64,000 nt of DNA, taken from assembly GCF_036711975.1 (NCBI RefSeq), contig NC_091975.1, positions 6,388,501 through 6,452,500 of the forward strand, read 5' to 3'. The stretch is from Onthophagus taurus. Its lineage: Eukaryota; Arthropoda; Insecta; Coleoptera; Scarabaeidae. A model generated the notes under the pieces. It was not told the DNA's origin and did not search any database. It worked only from the letters and a program-made list of their open reading frames with translations. A program made the position numbers and the translations under genes. Positions 57,701 to 64,000 of this stretch are shown piece by piece. Within the stretch, counting starts at the first letter, position 1. Every line of letters starts with the position of its first letter.

Positions 57701-60378
57701 AAGGAAGTCATGGGAGATGTTTTCCAGAAAATTCAAAGTATGGTAAAAGGTGATTAGTCTCAATAATAATTGTTCAAGTTGGCTAAAAACATCTCTAGGA
57801 TACTTATTATTATGAAAATAATTAAAAATTTTGAATTAGGTTGTTTTTGAAAGTGTTCTGAGATAACAATAAATAAAATAACGCTGTTGGAGTTTGTTAA
57901 AATGGTTCAAATCAATTCAAAACGTCTTCTCATTACTTTAAGTAGATGAATAAGCTATAAGTAAGTCATGGGAGATATTTTCCAGAAAATTCAAAGATTC
58001 CAAAGTATTGAAGGTGATTAGTTTCAATAATAATTGTTCAAATTGACTAAGAACATCTCTAGAATGCTTATCATTATGAAAATAATTAAAAATTTTGAAT
58101 TAGGTTGTTTTTGCAGGTGTTCTGAGGTAACAATAAATAGAAAAAGGTTGTTGGAGTTTGTCAAAATGGTTCAAATTAATTGAAAATGTCTGCTCATTAC
58201 TTTAAGTAAATAAATAAGCTATAAAGAAGTCGTGGGAGATGTTTTCCAGAAAATTCAAAGATTTCAAAGTATGGAAAAAGGTGATTAGTCTCAATAATAA
58301 TTGTTCAAGTTGGCTAAAAACATCGCTAGGATACTTATCATTATGAAAATAATTAAAAATTTTGAATTAGGTTGTTTTTGAAGGTGTTCTGAGGTAACAA
58401 TAAATAGAAAAAGGTTGTTGGAGTTTGTCAAAATGGTTCAAATTAATTGAAAATGTTTGCTCATTACTTTAAGTAGATAAATAAGCTATAAGGAAGTCAT
58501 GGGAGATGTTTTCCAGAAAATTCAAAGATTTCAAAGAATGGAAAAAGGTGATTAGCCTCAAAAATAATTGTTCAAGTCGGCTAAAAACATCTCTAGGATA
58601 CTTATCATGATGGAAATAATTAAAAATTTTGAATTAGGTTGTTTTTGAAAGTGTTCTGAGATAACAATAAATAAAAAAAGATTGTTGGAGTTTGTTAAAA
58701 TGGTTCAAATCGACTGGAAACATCTTATTATATCAATGTTTATAACATTTCTAGCATACTTACCATTATTATATTAAATATTGATTAATTTTTCTTGTAT
58801 TTTTGAGGATTTGACTTGGCACATTTATTTTTGATACATTTATATCAAAATATTTTTATTATTTTATCATTATATTAAAATTATAGATAGTCGGGTAATG
58901 AAAGCAAATTACAAGGTAATTCTGAACCCGGGTGGGGGTCCAATTAAAGTAGAACTAACCGGTTAAATACCGGATGTTCTATTCTTATTTTTTAAAAATC
59001 AAATGTGAGTAATTCAACCAAACAGTGTCGTGTTTTTATTTTTTTATTTTATTTTTTTTTGGGACCAGCAATTTTTTGACGATGCTGGGATAATATCTTT
59101 TTGCCAAAATCATTTTTACACGACCAGAATATACATTTGAATCGAAAACACCATTCTGATTTTGTTTATTTTGTAAAATGTACCCCCTGAAATCCGTTTG
59201 ATTGTTAAAAAAGAATTGTAACCGATTTACGATGGAATTTGTTGTTGTTTTGCCTGCAGTTAGAAAAGACTTGACTCTGCGGCTACAGTTCCGGTTCTTT
59301 AATCATAGGAAAACACCCCTCATTAAGTAAAAATAAACAACAAGGTACATAAAATGTGAATGTTTAAATGAACGAACATTATGTGTGGAATTTTATGCTT
59401 GGTTTGGAAAGAACTAACAAAATCGATTTAATTACTAACTAATAAAGAAAATTTCCATGCGTATTAATAAAATAAAATAAAAAAATTGTGGTTCGAAAAC
59501 TCCTTTAAAAATCCATTAGGGAAAATCCGCTTTAAAGCCGGCTCCTCCTGAATCAACAAGCGAAGCTCAGATTTTCCTCGAACTAAAATAACAGTTTTTT
59601 TGACTTCAGCTTTAGTGATTAAAATTTTTTCCCTTTATTTTAAAAAAGTATATAAACCCGGCTTTTTCATAAACGATTTTTCTAATAAATAATTAAAAGA
59701 TGTCAATTGAACCAACAAAAAGAGAGAAGGGCGGGTTTATCGGATTTCAGGGGTTGGGATAAAAAAGTGGAATTAAAAAAAAATAAATTAATTAAAAAAT
59801 TGTTAAAAATAATAACAATAAACACCCAATTCCGTACACAACACTCACTCAGCATGTGCATTTTAAATAACCTAAATTAACATGGTCTTGTTCATTTCAT
59901 ATTACAACTAAAATTCGTTATAAAAATTGAAGTCGTAGTAACTAATTAATTGGTGAAATTAATAACTTGTTATTTTTGTTGTTATTTGTAAATATGTTTA
60001 AAGATTGTAAAAATATTGTTTCTTTTTGTTGCAATCTTTGTGTATATGTTTACAGAAAGACGCCTTTCTCGACTGGCATCCACAAGCTCTTAATGTGTTT
60101 TTAAAGAACAAAAAGTAAGTATTAAATTTAAATTTTTTGTTGCTTATCCCCGCTTAAAAATCTGCTTAACTTTAAGGTAAGTGCTGCGTTCCTTATTTGC
60201 CGCTTAGAATCCTTGTTAGAAAATTGACTTAAAATTTATACAAATTAAAATTTTAATATTTCTAGTTCGTCGTATAAGAACAGCACATCGCTTGGCAAGA
60301 AATTACACAGTTGGTTTTATTAAACTGGATAGACCATTGAAAGTTAAAGGTTTCGACGACGAAGATGATGATTATTAA
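36784..60378 (+). CDS. tmod: Tropomodulin (actin pointed-end capping protein)
   Basis: Tropomodulin caps the pointed ends of actin filaments together with tropomyosin, in sarcomeres and the membrane skeleton. The exons are 36784-36876, 52084-52236, 52290-52457, 52894-53017, 53078-53298, 53350-53749 and 60266-60378, giving 423 residues. The first exon (Kozak ACATGGCG) encodes an acidic/basic extension, TETEVRRKIVRKSLRIQE, spliced in phase 0 to TSSTTKTTTM and the canonical start TTPAKLYGKDISEYDELD, which also offers an internal Met. Family hallmarks are LAKEVDPDDSFLPPSQRCNY, GPLNRKQLIEHINKQA, RGKKWVPPPPP, EEIIDLAAILGFHSMMNQDQ, NISDEKFDDLFEAL and the C-terminal LRR block (LETLSLTNVGLTD, LRVVNVETNFI, EEFRASNQRSQVLGNKIEME, RLGLHLEYNDARHRIATHLQ). 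Intron 1 is 15.2 kb. Other terminal exons (54183-54217 and 60056-60115) are listed separately. AATAAA at 60381. Confidence 0.95.
37600..39195. repeat. 284-bp tandem array of alternating GC-rich hairpins
   Basis: CATTCGGGTTTAGCCGCACG occurs at 37626, 37889, 38173, (variant) 38457 and 38741; the last intervals are exactly 284 bp, the first 263. Each begins a hairpin with perfect 16-bp arms (37626-37641 with 37656-37671) around a short inner palindrome GTCTTTCAAGAC. Between them lie copies of the same hairpin in reverse orientation (CGTTCGGGTTTAGCCGTCTT, first at 37793). The spacers are made of CTAGTTCTAG / ACTAGAACTA words that are also inversely repeated, so each unit is close to a long palindrome. 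Decayed hairpins end the array near 39020 and 39150. It lies in intron 1 of tropomodulin and has no counterpart elsewhere in the window. Confidence 0.95.
39195..41180. other. Tropomodulin intron 1, unique sequence with an (AATTC)n run
   Basis: There is a short AATTC microsatellite at 39275-39296. The stretches 40000-40170 and 40610-40760 are richer in CpG than their surroundings and non-repetitive, so they are candidate regulatory sequence. No coding frame or RNA gene is supported. Confidence 0.4.
41180..43255. repeat. 177-bp tandem array, about 12 units, in tropomodulin intron 1
   Basis: TTTGACGTTTGTCAAAACTA recurs every 175-179 bp from about 41234 to 43177, with core words TTTTCTCCAAAACTGTTTGC, AAGCTTTTTGAGGTTCTAAA and AGCTTCCACAGCGACTATAT. 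Units are more than 95 percent alike by eye; the last is truncated near 43225. The inverted word TTTGACGTTTGTCAAA makes a small palindrome in each unit. From 43256 to 44370 I see nothing but AT-rich intron, with a short CpG-rich patch near 43770-43850. Confidence 0.95.
44376..45046 (+). mobile_element. Non-LTR retrotransposon RNase H fragment flanked by about 135-bp direct repeats
   Basis: At about 44528-44670 the frame reads INIFTDS, a stop, then (after a shift and internal deletion) LIELARGNNVTLWWVPGH and SNEKADKLANEAM. These are the conserved DS and WVPGH...NEKAD...A motifs of retrotransposon RNase H. A decayed tail with AEYILCKC follows near 44800. The 395-bp fragment sits between two imperfect copies of the same sequence, 44376-44510 and 44907-45046 (shared words AAAAGAGATGGA, GAAATTAAAAATATT and CCAAAAATCTTTA-GTAAGATTTGGCAA). 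It is broken by stops and frameshifts and is not a gene. Confidence 0.7.
45461..45466 (+). promoter_or_regulatory. Candidate alternative tropomodulin promoter (TATAAA in a GC-rich patch)
   Basis: TATAAA in CTATCTATAAACTCGC, with an initiator-like TTAGTTC about 35 bp downstream (45497) and a CpG-rich leader to about 45560. An ATG at 45661 follows (GYGVLSRMVEKG), but its only obvious donor is in phase 1 and does not fit the phase-0 acceptor at 52084. If real, this exon would be non-coding or an upstream frame, with translation starting at the internal Met of exon 2. Confidence 0.3.
46777..46786 (+). promoter_or_regulatory. Perfect MEF2-type site CTATTTTTAG in tropomodulin intron 1
   Basis: CTATTTTTAG fits the MEF2 consensus YTAWWWWTAR exactly. 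Tropomodulin is expressed in muscle, so a MEF2 site in its first intron is sensible. In AT-rich DNA such words also occur by chance, so the weight is low. The surrounding 45600-47230 shows no gene. Confidence 0.25.
47225..47480 (-). mobile_element. Fragment of a non-LTR retrotransposon reverse-transcriptase C-terminal region
   Basis: On the minus strand, 47239-47424 reads MDCWRRAAGKSRLERIRNED, then IRDIMNLRHDIIDD, then VWTPQGRR at the low-coordinate end. This wording (FWRRAA...R.RN..IR..MG...I.D...W.P.GRR) is characteristic of the segment after the reverse transcriptase in insect LINE proteins. The usual middle part (QLRWYGHVxRM) is missing, so it is a decayed remnant. 47630-48960 shows no further recognisable element. 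Confidence 0.65.
48967..48975 (+). promoter_or_regulatory. Candidate alternative tropomodulin promoter (TATAAATAG)
   Basis: TATAAATAG follows a GC-rich stretch (GGTGGCAGCGGCCGAGTTGC) and precedes another CpG-rich leader (GAACCGCGAGCGATCGAAAT). This is the arrangement expected of a core promoter. No first-exon donor could be assigned. It is one of three similar TATA-plus-GC patches inside intron 1 (45.46, 48.97 and 50.03 kb). Confidence 0.3.
49260..49510. other. GC/CpG-rich unique island in tropomodulin intron 1
   Basis: A block of markedly higher GC content (AACGGGCCCGTTCTCCGCCG, AGCGCGCGTTTTGCGGCGGA) within AT-rich intron. The frames across it are short and start in unrelated sequence, so I do not call genes. 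It is more likely regulatory, or a leader exon, than coding. GGGCCCGTT / AACGGGCCC makes a small palindrome near 49349. Confidence 0.35.
50031..50220 (+). promoter_or_regulatory. Candidate promoter and leader exon (TATTTATA, GC-rich)
   Basis: TATTTATAG at 50031-50039 between GC-rich flanks (ACGGCGCGACTG upstream, GAGCGCGGCCCCAGCGGCCA downstream). A short frame ATGGCGGCGCCCGTGACC... ends after 15 codons. This looks like a 5' leader with an upstream frame rather than a coding exon. A GTTGTG or similar donor near 50160 is possible. It lies about 2 kb before tropomodulin exon 2, so it is the best placed of the candidate internal promoters. Confidence 0.35.
50980..51185 (-). pseudogene. Decayed MADF / Myb-SANT-like DNA-binding domain
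   Basis: On the minus strand one frame reads LIELCESNPNLWDCSSKSYG. A second frame, just after it, reads KAMDEISNKLGVPTQEVKKR. Together they follow the MADF pattern (LI..V...P.LWD..S..Y....A...I...LG...E.VK.R) across one frameshift, followed by a stop. Such domains occur in insect transcription factors and as accessory proteins of Harbinger elements. It is a relic with no open flanking exon. The neighbouring 50220-50980 and 51240-52083 are plain intron. Confidence 0.45.
52530..52826 (-). mobile_element. Dispersed repeat copy 2 (about 297 bp) in tropomodulin intron 3
   Basis: Reverse-complement match to 28250-28564 over nearly the whole length: starts ATTTGAAACGTCAAAATTTC and ends TTGTGGACAAAGTAT. 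It occupies most of the 436-bp intron between exons 52290-52457 and 52894-53017. Copies differ by small indels and substitutions, so the insertions are not very recent. Confidence 0.75.
54183..54217 (+). CDS. tmod: Candidate alternative last exon of tropomodulin (C terminus version 2)
   Basis: After a good acceptor (TTTTTTTCTACAG) the phase left by exon 53350-53749 gives SVSKVECQTNL and a TGA stop at 54215-54217. It is the nearest downstream exon candidate and would yield a shorter protein. No polyadenylation signal is obvious right after it, and the frame is short, so chance is possible. Confidence 0.35.
54260..58765. repeat. 266-bp tandem array, about 17 units, in the last tropomodulin intron
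   Basis: GGTGATTAGTCTCAATAATA (with variants such as AGTGATTAGTTTCAATAATA) recurs every 259-274 bp from about 54297 to 58546. Shared words are TTGGCTAAAAACATCTCTAG, GGTTGTTTTTGAAAGTGTTC, TTGGAGTTTGTCAAAATGGT and AGTCATGGGAGATGTTTTCC. Variant units (GACTAAGAACATCTCTAGAA near 55920, 56990 and 58045) recur about every four units, which suggests a higher-order unit near 1.06 kb. Confidence 0.95.
58766..60055. other. Last tropomodulin intron, non-repetitive part
   Basis: AT-rich unique sequence with a GC-richer patch near 58900-58975 (GAACCCGGGTGGGGGTCCAA). No gene or RNA is supported. Confidence 0.4.
60056..60115 (+). CDS. tmod: Tropomodulin cassette exon with in-frame stop (C terminus version 3)
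   Basis: A 60-nt exon between a TTTACAG acceptor and a consensus AAAAAGTAAGT donor. In the phase left by exon 53350-53749 it encodes KRRLSRLASTSS and then TAA at 60091-60093. Because 60 is a multiple of three it keeps the phase for the next exon (60266-60378), which is entered in the same phase when the cassette is skipped. Skipping gives a 37-residue tail ending in FDDEDDDY; inclusion gives 12 residues ending in STSS and a 398-residue protein. Confidence 0.6.
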
Positions 60379-60380
60379 AC

Positions 60381-60386
60381 AATAAA
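60381..60386 (+). terminator. AATAAA signals after tropomodulin
   Basis: AATAAA lies 3 nt after the stop at 60378, too close to be used for a long tail but possible. Further AATAAA words lie near 60733 and 60917, so the 3' UTR may extend to about 60.94 kb. Confidence 0.45.
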
Positions 60387-60939
60387 TATATATAATCGGC
60401 TTTGATATAATACAATGAGGGCTTAAACAAAAAAATTATGATATTCAAATTAAAAAAAATGATAAAGAACTTTTGGAGTCGGTGTCACTGCCAGTTTTTT
60501 TTTGAGGCGTTAAAGCACATAATTATGCTATTTTACTATTACGATTTTACAATTTAATAATCGATTTAATTAAAATTATATGTAACTTTAATTTTTAGTG
60601 GTAATAATGTACTGTAAACGCATCGAAGGTTCTGTAAATATTGTTTGACGATTTATTTAGGGTCTCTATGTGTAAATTTAAATTTCTCTGAGTTTAACTT
60701 TAAAAAAAACTATTACTACTTACTACTTGAAAATAAAAAAAATGGACTAATTTATATTTTATCAGCAACTCTTTCTTTTTAGTAGGAAGATGTTAATTAA
60801 TTAATTTATCAACCTTAATCAACACAATTAAAAAAAAATTCAACATAAAAATACACAATAAAAAATCTGTATGTAGTTATTAGTCAATTCATATGTTGTA
60901 ATTTTCACTGAGGAGAAATAAAGGATAAGAAAATCAAAA

Positions 60940-61375
60940 ATAATTATTTTTATTAATTCTAAACAAATTAATGCAATTTAATAAAATTTTTACGTTTAGA
61001 AATTCGAATACCCCGTAAAGGGTTAATTTCTTGATTATCAATTAGAATTTTGTCCGAGGGCGTTAATTGGCGAGGAAAATACAGACCACGTCTACTATTT
61101 GCAAACGAATGTCCGTTTCAACGAAAGGCCACACCGTGGTATGACGCCACGTGGCTATTTGTCGTCCGCTAATTACACAACAGGACAACATTACAAATGT
61201 TCTAATTACGCGCCACATACATTTACCATACGTGTATGTACACAGAGGAAAATTTGTAAATTTACTGTCGGTTGGCTTTATTTGTTTAGAGATGACTATA
61301 AAGGGACGGTAAAATTTATAATTACGTTATTACGAATTATTACTACAATATAAATTTCTTTCAATTATGACTTAT
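60940..61375. other. Spacer with a GC-richer block, no gene seen
   Basis: About 61040-61320 is clearly less AT-rich (CCACACCGTGGTATGACGCC) and non-repetitive. A frame of 84 codons opens at 61099, but it has no recognisable similarity and starts inside the block. It may be regulatory or part of a gene outside the window. Confidence 0.3.
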
Positions 61376-61556
61376 ACAGGGTGTCACACAAAAAACGCCA
61401 CAAGCTGTAACTCTGTCATTTATATTCCGATTTTCATGACCGAGGTATCAAATGAAATGGTTTGATGAATACTATGGTTCATGCTACAAATAAATTTTTT
61501 TCAAGGCCATCTTCAATTTTAAGCGATTATTAACTTTTGTTTTTTAAATTGTTCCA

Positions 61557-63258
61557 TATACAGCGTGTCTCAGCGAGACCGATCATTAGACGTTTCTGGG
61601 GTTCTGGCCAAACAAAAAATTTGAGAATGCAGACTTAAGTATTATCAATTACATTTTTAGCACATTTGTTCAAAAAATCATAGAACACTCAATTTGAGAT
61701 ATCAATTTAGGATTCAGAACATGCTTAAACAACATGATGGAGTATGTTTTAGTGCCGAGAACGGCTGTCTAGATCGTTTGGTCACTTTACTATGATACGT
61801 TAACTTTTCGAAATTTGGAAGCACCATAACTTCATTTTTTTAAATGGCACCCCCCATATTTTATTACTTAGTCGTCTTCGGCGTCTCATTTTACATCTTT
61901 TATATTCCATATGTCCTATGCCTAACATTAATAGTTTGAGAAATAATTAGGGTTTTTTGAAAAATGCTCACATATCATATGGATATTAACCTAGTGTGTC
62001 ATGGAAAACAAATGTTTAATGACTTATTGATAAACGTCAAAGTCAAATTTAGATTGTTTGATGCTTGTGAGTCTAAAACCAGTTAAAATGGATATTAATA
62101 ACGTAAATAATGTTTATACAAATGAAGAAATCCATAATTTATTTTTTGTGCACGAAAAGTGCGACAAAGTTCTTAGTAGAACTTGCAGAATGTTTAATGA
62201 AAATTATCCACATTTATCTCCGATGACAAAAGGTAAATTTAGAGGAATAGAAGCAAATTTTGTACATTTTGGACGAATTAATCACGTGTTAAACTGACCA
62301 AAAAATGTAGTAGATAATGCAACGGAAGAGGTGAATACCTTGGCTTATTTCGAGCCCAGTCCCAACACTTCAATTCGAGCTGCCAAAGAAGATCTGGGAA
62401 TCATGCTACGAACTTTGTCGCGCTTTTCATGCAAAAAAAATAAATTAAGAATTTCTTGATTTGTGTAAATATTACTTTCGTTATTGTTATCGATTTTAAC
62501 TCGTTTCAGTACTAATATTAAGGGACATAACAGATAATTATTAGCTCACATGCATCAAGTGACGTAAACAAGTGAGTCTTTGACAAGAACTCATTGAGAA
62601 GGCTTGTTTTTCATGGCACACTAGGCTAAATATCCATATATGTGTGCATTTTTCAAAAAACCCTAATTATCTCCTAAACTATTAATATTATGTATGGGCC
62701 ATATGGGATATAAAAGATGTAGAATGAGACACCGAAGACGACTAAAAAATAAAATATGGGAGGTGCCATTTAAAAAAATGAAGTTATGGTACTTCCAAAT
62801 TTTGGAAAGTTAACGTACCATAGTAAAGTGATCAAACGTTCTAGATCGTAGTTCTCGGCACCAAAACATACTCCATCATGTTGCTTAAGCATGTTCTCAA
62901 TCCTAAATTGATATCCCAAAAATTGAGTGTTTTCTGATTTTTTGAACAAATGTCTGCTGGAGCAGATTTTTCTAGAAAAATTCGAATAACTCGAGAACGA
63001 CCGAATCAAATTGCAAAAAGTAAAGTTATTTATAAACCTTGAAAACAGACAAATCCAAATATGTAAAAATATACAGGGTATTCCATTTAAAAAAATAAAG
63101 TTGGTGGCGACTTCCGGTATAACTGGAAGTGCAAGAAATCTGAAAATATTTTAGACGAAGAGATCGTAATTGATAATACTTAAGTCTGAATTCTCAAATT
63201 TTTATTTTCGCCAGAACCCCAGAAACGTCTAATGACCGGTCTCGCTGAGACACTCTGT
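61557..63258. mobile_element. Fold-back DNA element Y with long terminal inverted repeats
   Basis: The left arm starts TACAGCGTGTCTCAGCGAGA; the right arm in reverse starts TACAGAGTGTCTCAGCGAGA. The arms stay inversely matched for several hundred bases: CCGATCATTAGACGTTTCTG with the 63210-63240 region, GTCGTCTTCGGCGTCTCATT at about 61872 with GAGACACCGAAGACGACTAA at about 62727, and TAATTAGGGTTTTTTGAAAA at about 61945 with its inverse near 62655. The unique centre (about 62010-62590) carries one small ORF. It sits inside element X; the target duplication is short and ambiguous (TA or AT). Confidence 0.75.
62088..62297 (+). CDS. Small DUF4817-like helix-turn-helix ORF inside fold-back element Y
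   Basis: Starts MDINNVNNVYTNEEIHNLFF and continues CDKVLSRTCRMFNENYPHLS, PMTKGKFRGIEANF. The pattern YTNEE...F.....C......A.R.F...YP......T...F follows the DUF4817-type N-terminal HTH that is common at the start of insect transposon proteins. It ends after 69 residues, so only the DNA-binding part is left and no catalytic domain follows. A frame in phase reaches back to 62058 (MMLVSLKPVK), but the ATG at 62088 fits the family start better. It may be a decayed transposase remnant rather than an expressed gene. Confidence 0.5.
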   Translation: MDINNVNNVYTNEEIHNLFFVHEKCDKVLSRTCRMFNENYPHLSPMTKGKFRGIEANFVHFGRINHVLN

Positions 63259-63359
63259 ATTTGTCTTCACGTCATTAGATAGAGATTGTTTTTCTGAATT
63301 CACTGATGTGTAATACATCCACTTTGAATGTAATTTTAGCAGAAAAAAGACACCTGTAT

Positions 63360-64000
63360 ATACAGGTTGTCGCACAAGAACACCGTAAGCTGTAACTCTG
63401 TCATTTACCTTCCGATTTTTATGAACGAGGCAACAAATGAAATGGTTTGATGAATGCTATGATTCATGCTACAAATAAATTTTTTTCAAGGCCATCTTCA
63501 ATTTTAAGCGATTATCAACTTTTGATTTTCAAATTGCTCGGTATGTTTTTCTTCACGTTATGGGATAGAAATTGTTTTCTGAGCCCATTGATGTACAATA
63601 CATTAACATTAATTGTAATTTTAGCAGAGAAAAACAATTAAAACATTTTCCGAACATTGTCTTAGTCACTTCTGTAATACTGCAGTGTGCCATGGAAAAA
63701 AATATTCAATGCCCAAGCAGTTGTAAATGATTGGTTTTTCATTTATCCCATGGCACACTACAGTATAACACAAGTGACTTTAAGAGAATGTTTAGAAACT
63801 ATTTTAATGTTTTTCTATGCTATAATTTCAATTAATGTTGATGTATTGTACATTAATGGATTCAGAAAAAAAAACTCTATCCAATAGCGTGAAGAAAAAC
63901 ATACCGCAATTAGAAAATCAAATGTTGATAGTCTAGAAATTGCTAGATGGCGTTAGATAAAGCTAGAAATTGAAGATGGCGTTGGAAAAAGTTTATTTGT
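63360..64000. mobile_element. Fold-back element X, copy 2, running off the window
   Basis: Left end TACAGGTTGTCGCACAAG at 63362. The element folds on itself: GGTATGTTTTTCTTCACGTT (63540) pairs with GCGTGAAGAAAAACATACCG (63886), CTGCAGTGTGCCATGG (63680) with CCATGGCACACTACAG (63748), and CTACAAATAAATTTTTTTCA (63470) with the AAAAAGTTTATTTGT at the window end. The right arm has an inserted segment near 63935-63965. The right terminus lies beyond base 64000. Two ORFs (63447 and 63687) are arm sequence, not genes. Confidence 0.7.

Larger units (their letters stand above)
61376..63357. mobile_element. Fold-back element X, copy 1, split by element Y
   Basis: The left end TACAGGGTGTCACACAAA begins at about 61376. 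Its body (GCTGTAACTCTGTCATTTA, ATGAAATGGTTTGATGAATA, AAGGCCATCTTCAATTTTAA) matches 63361-63545. It is interrupted at about 61556 and resumes at about 63259 with TTTGTCTTCACGTCATTAGA, the continuation seen without interruption in copy 2. It ends near 63357 with ACACCTGTA, the inverse of the left terminus. Confidence 0.65.

Noticed and set aside
1..64000. tRNA, rRNA or other structured RNA genes
   Set aside because: No tRNA-like cloverleaf with A and B boxes, and no rRNA or snRNA signature, was noticed by eye; a covariance-model scan was not possible.

Overview
The window is AT-rich eukaryotic DNA from an insect, probably a beetle (the order is inferred, not proven). The clues are short GT-AG introns, arthropod TATA/TCAGT promoter elements, a JHBP/takeout-type protein, a GST like the one in the insect protein Gfzf, and an insect-type tropomodulin. 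No bacterial or organellar sequence is visible. I rebuilt gene models by hand from splice sites, reading-frame phase and family similarity; no database search was run.

Layout, left to right: (1) 11-4489 (+), the 3' part of an uncharacterised Asn/Pro/Gln-rich protein gene. (2) 5669-6590 (-), a five-exon glutathione S-transferase resembling the GST domain of Gfzf. (3) 7470-11500, a very homogeneous 215-bp satellite. (4) 11980-14725 (+), ten-exon ELMO/Ced-12, a Rac-activation scaffold. (5) 15875-17265 (+), seven-exon F-box/LRR protein. (6) 17602-24742 (+), a JHBP/takeout-like secreted protein with two candidate signal-peptide first exons. (7) 24872-29688 (-), seven-exon DNAJC10/ERdj5, an ER J-domain and thioredoxin-repeat reductase, tail to tail with the JHBP gene. 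(8) 30346-34807, a hAT-like element with a perfect 8-bp target duplication, interrupted by a second DNA transposon (TTAA target) that carries a decayed transposase/YqaJ-type gene. (9) 36784-60378 (+), tropomodulin, with an upstream first exon, a 15-kb first intron and alternative C-terminal exons. (10) 61376-64000, nested fold-back elements, one with a DUF4817-like HTH ORF.

The genes do not form one pathway. ELMO and tropomodulin act on actin, ERdj5 on ER protein folding, the F-box protein probably on ubiquitination, and the GST and JHBP-like proteins on small molecules. The most striking property is that nearly every large intron or spacer holds its own tandem-repeat family (units of about 155, 177, 184/350, 185/371, 215, 266, 284 and 355 bp). 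The oddest is the 284-bp family at 37.6-39.2 kb, a GC-rich array of alternating hairpins whose stems show a paired substitution. A second notable case is the 350-bp family in the first gene, where every unit repeats the 3' splice site and first codons of the real downstream exon.
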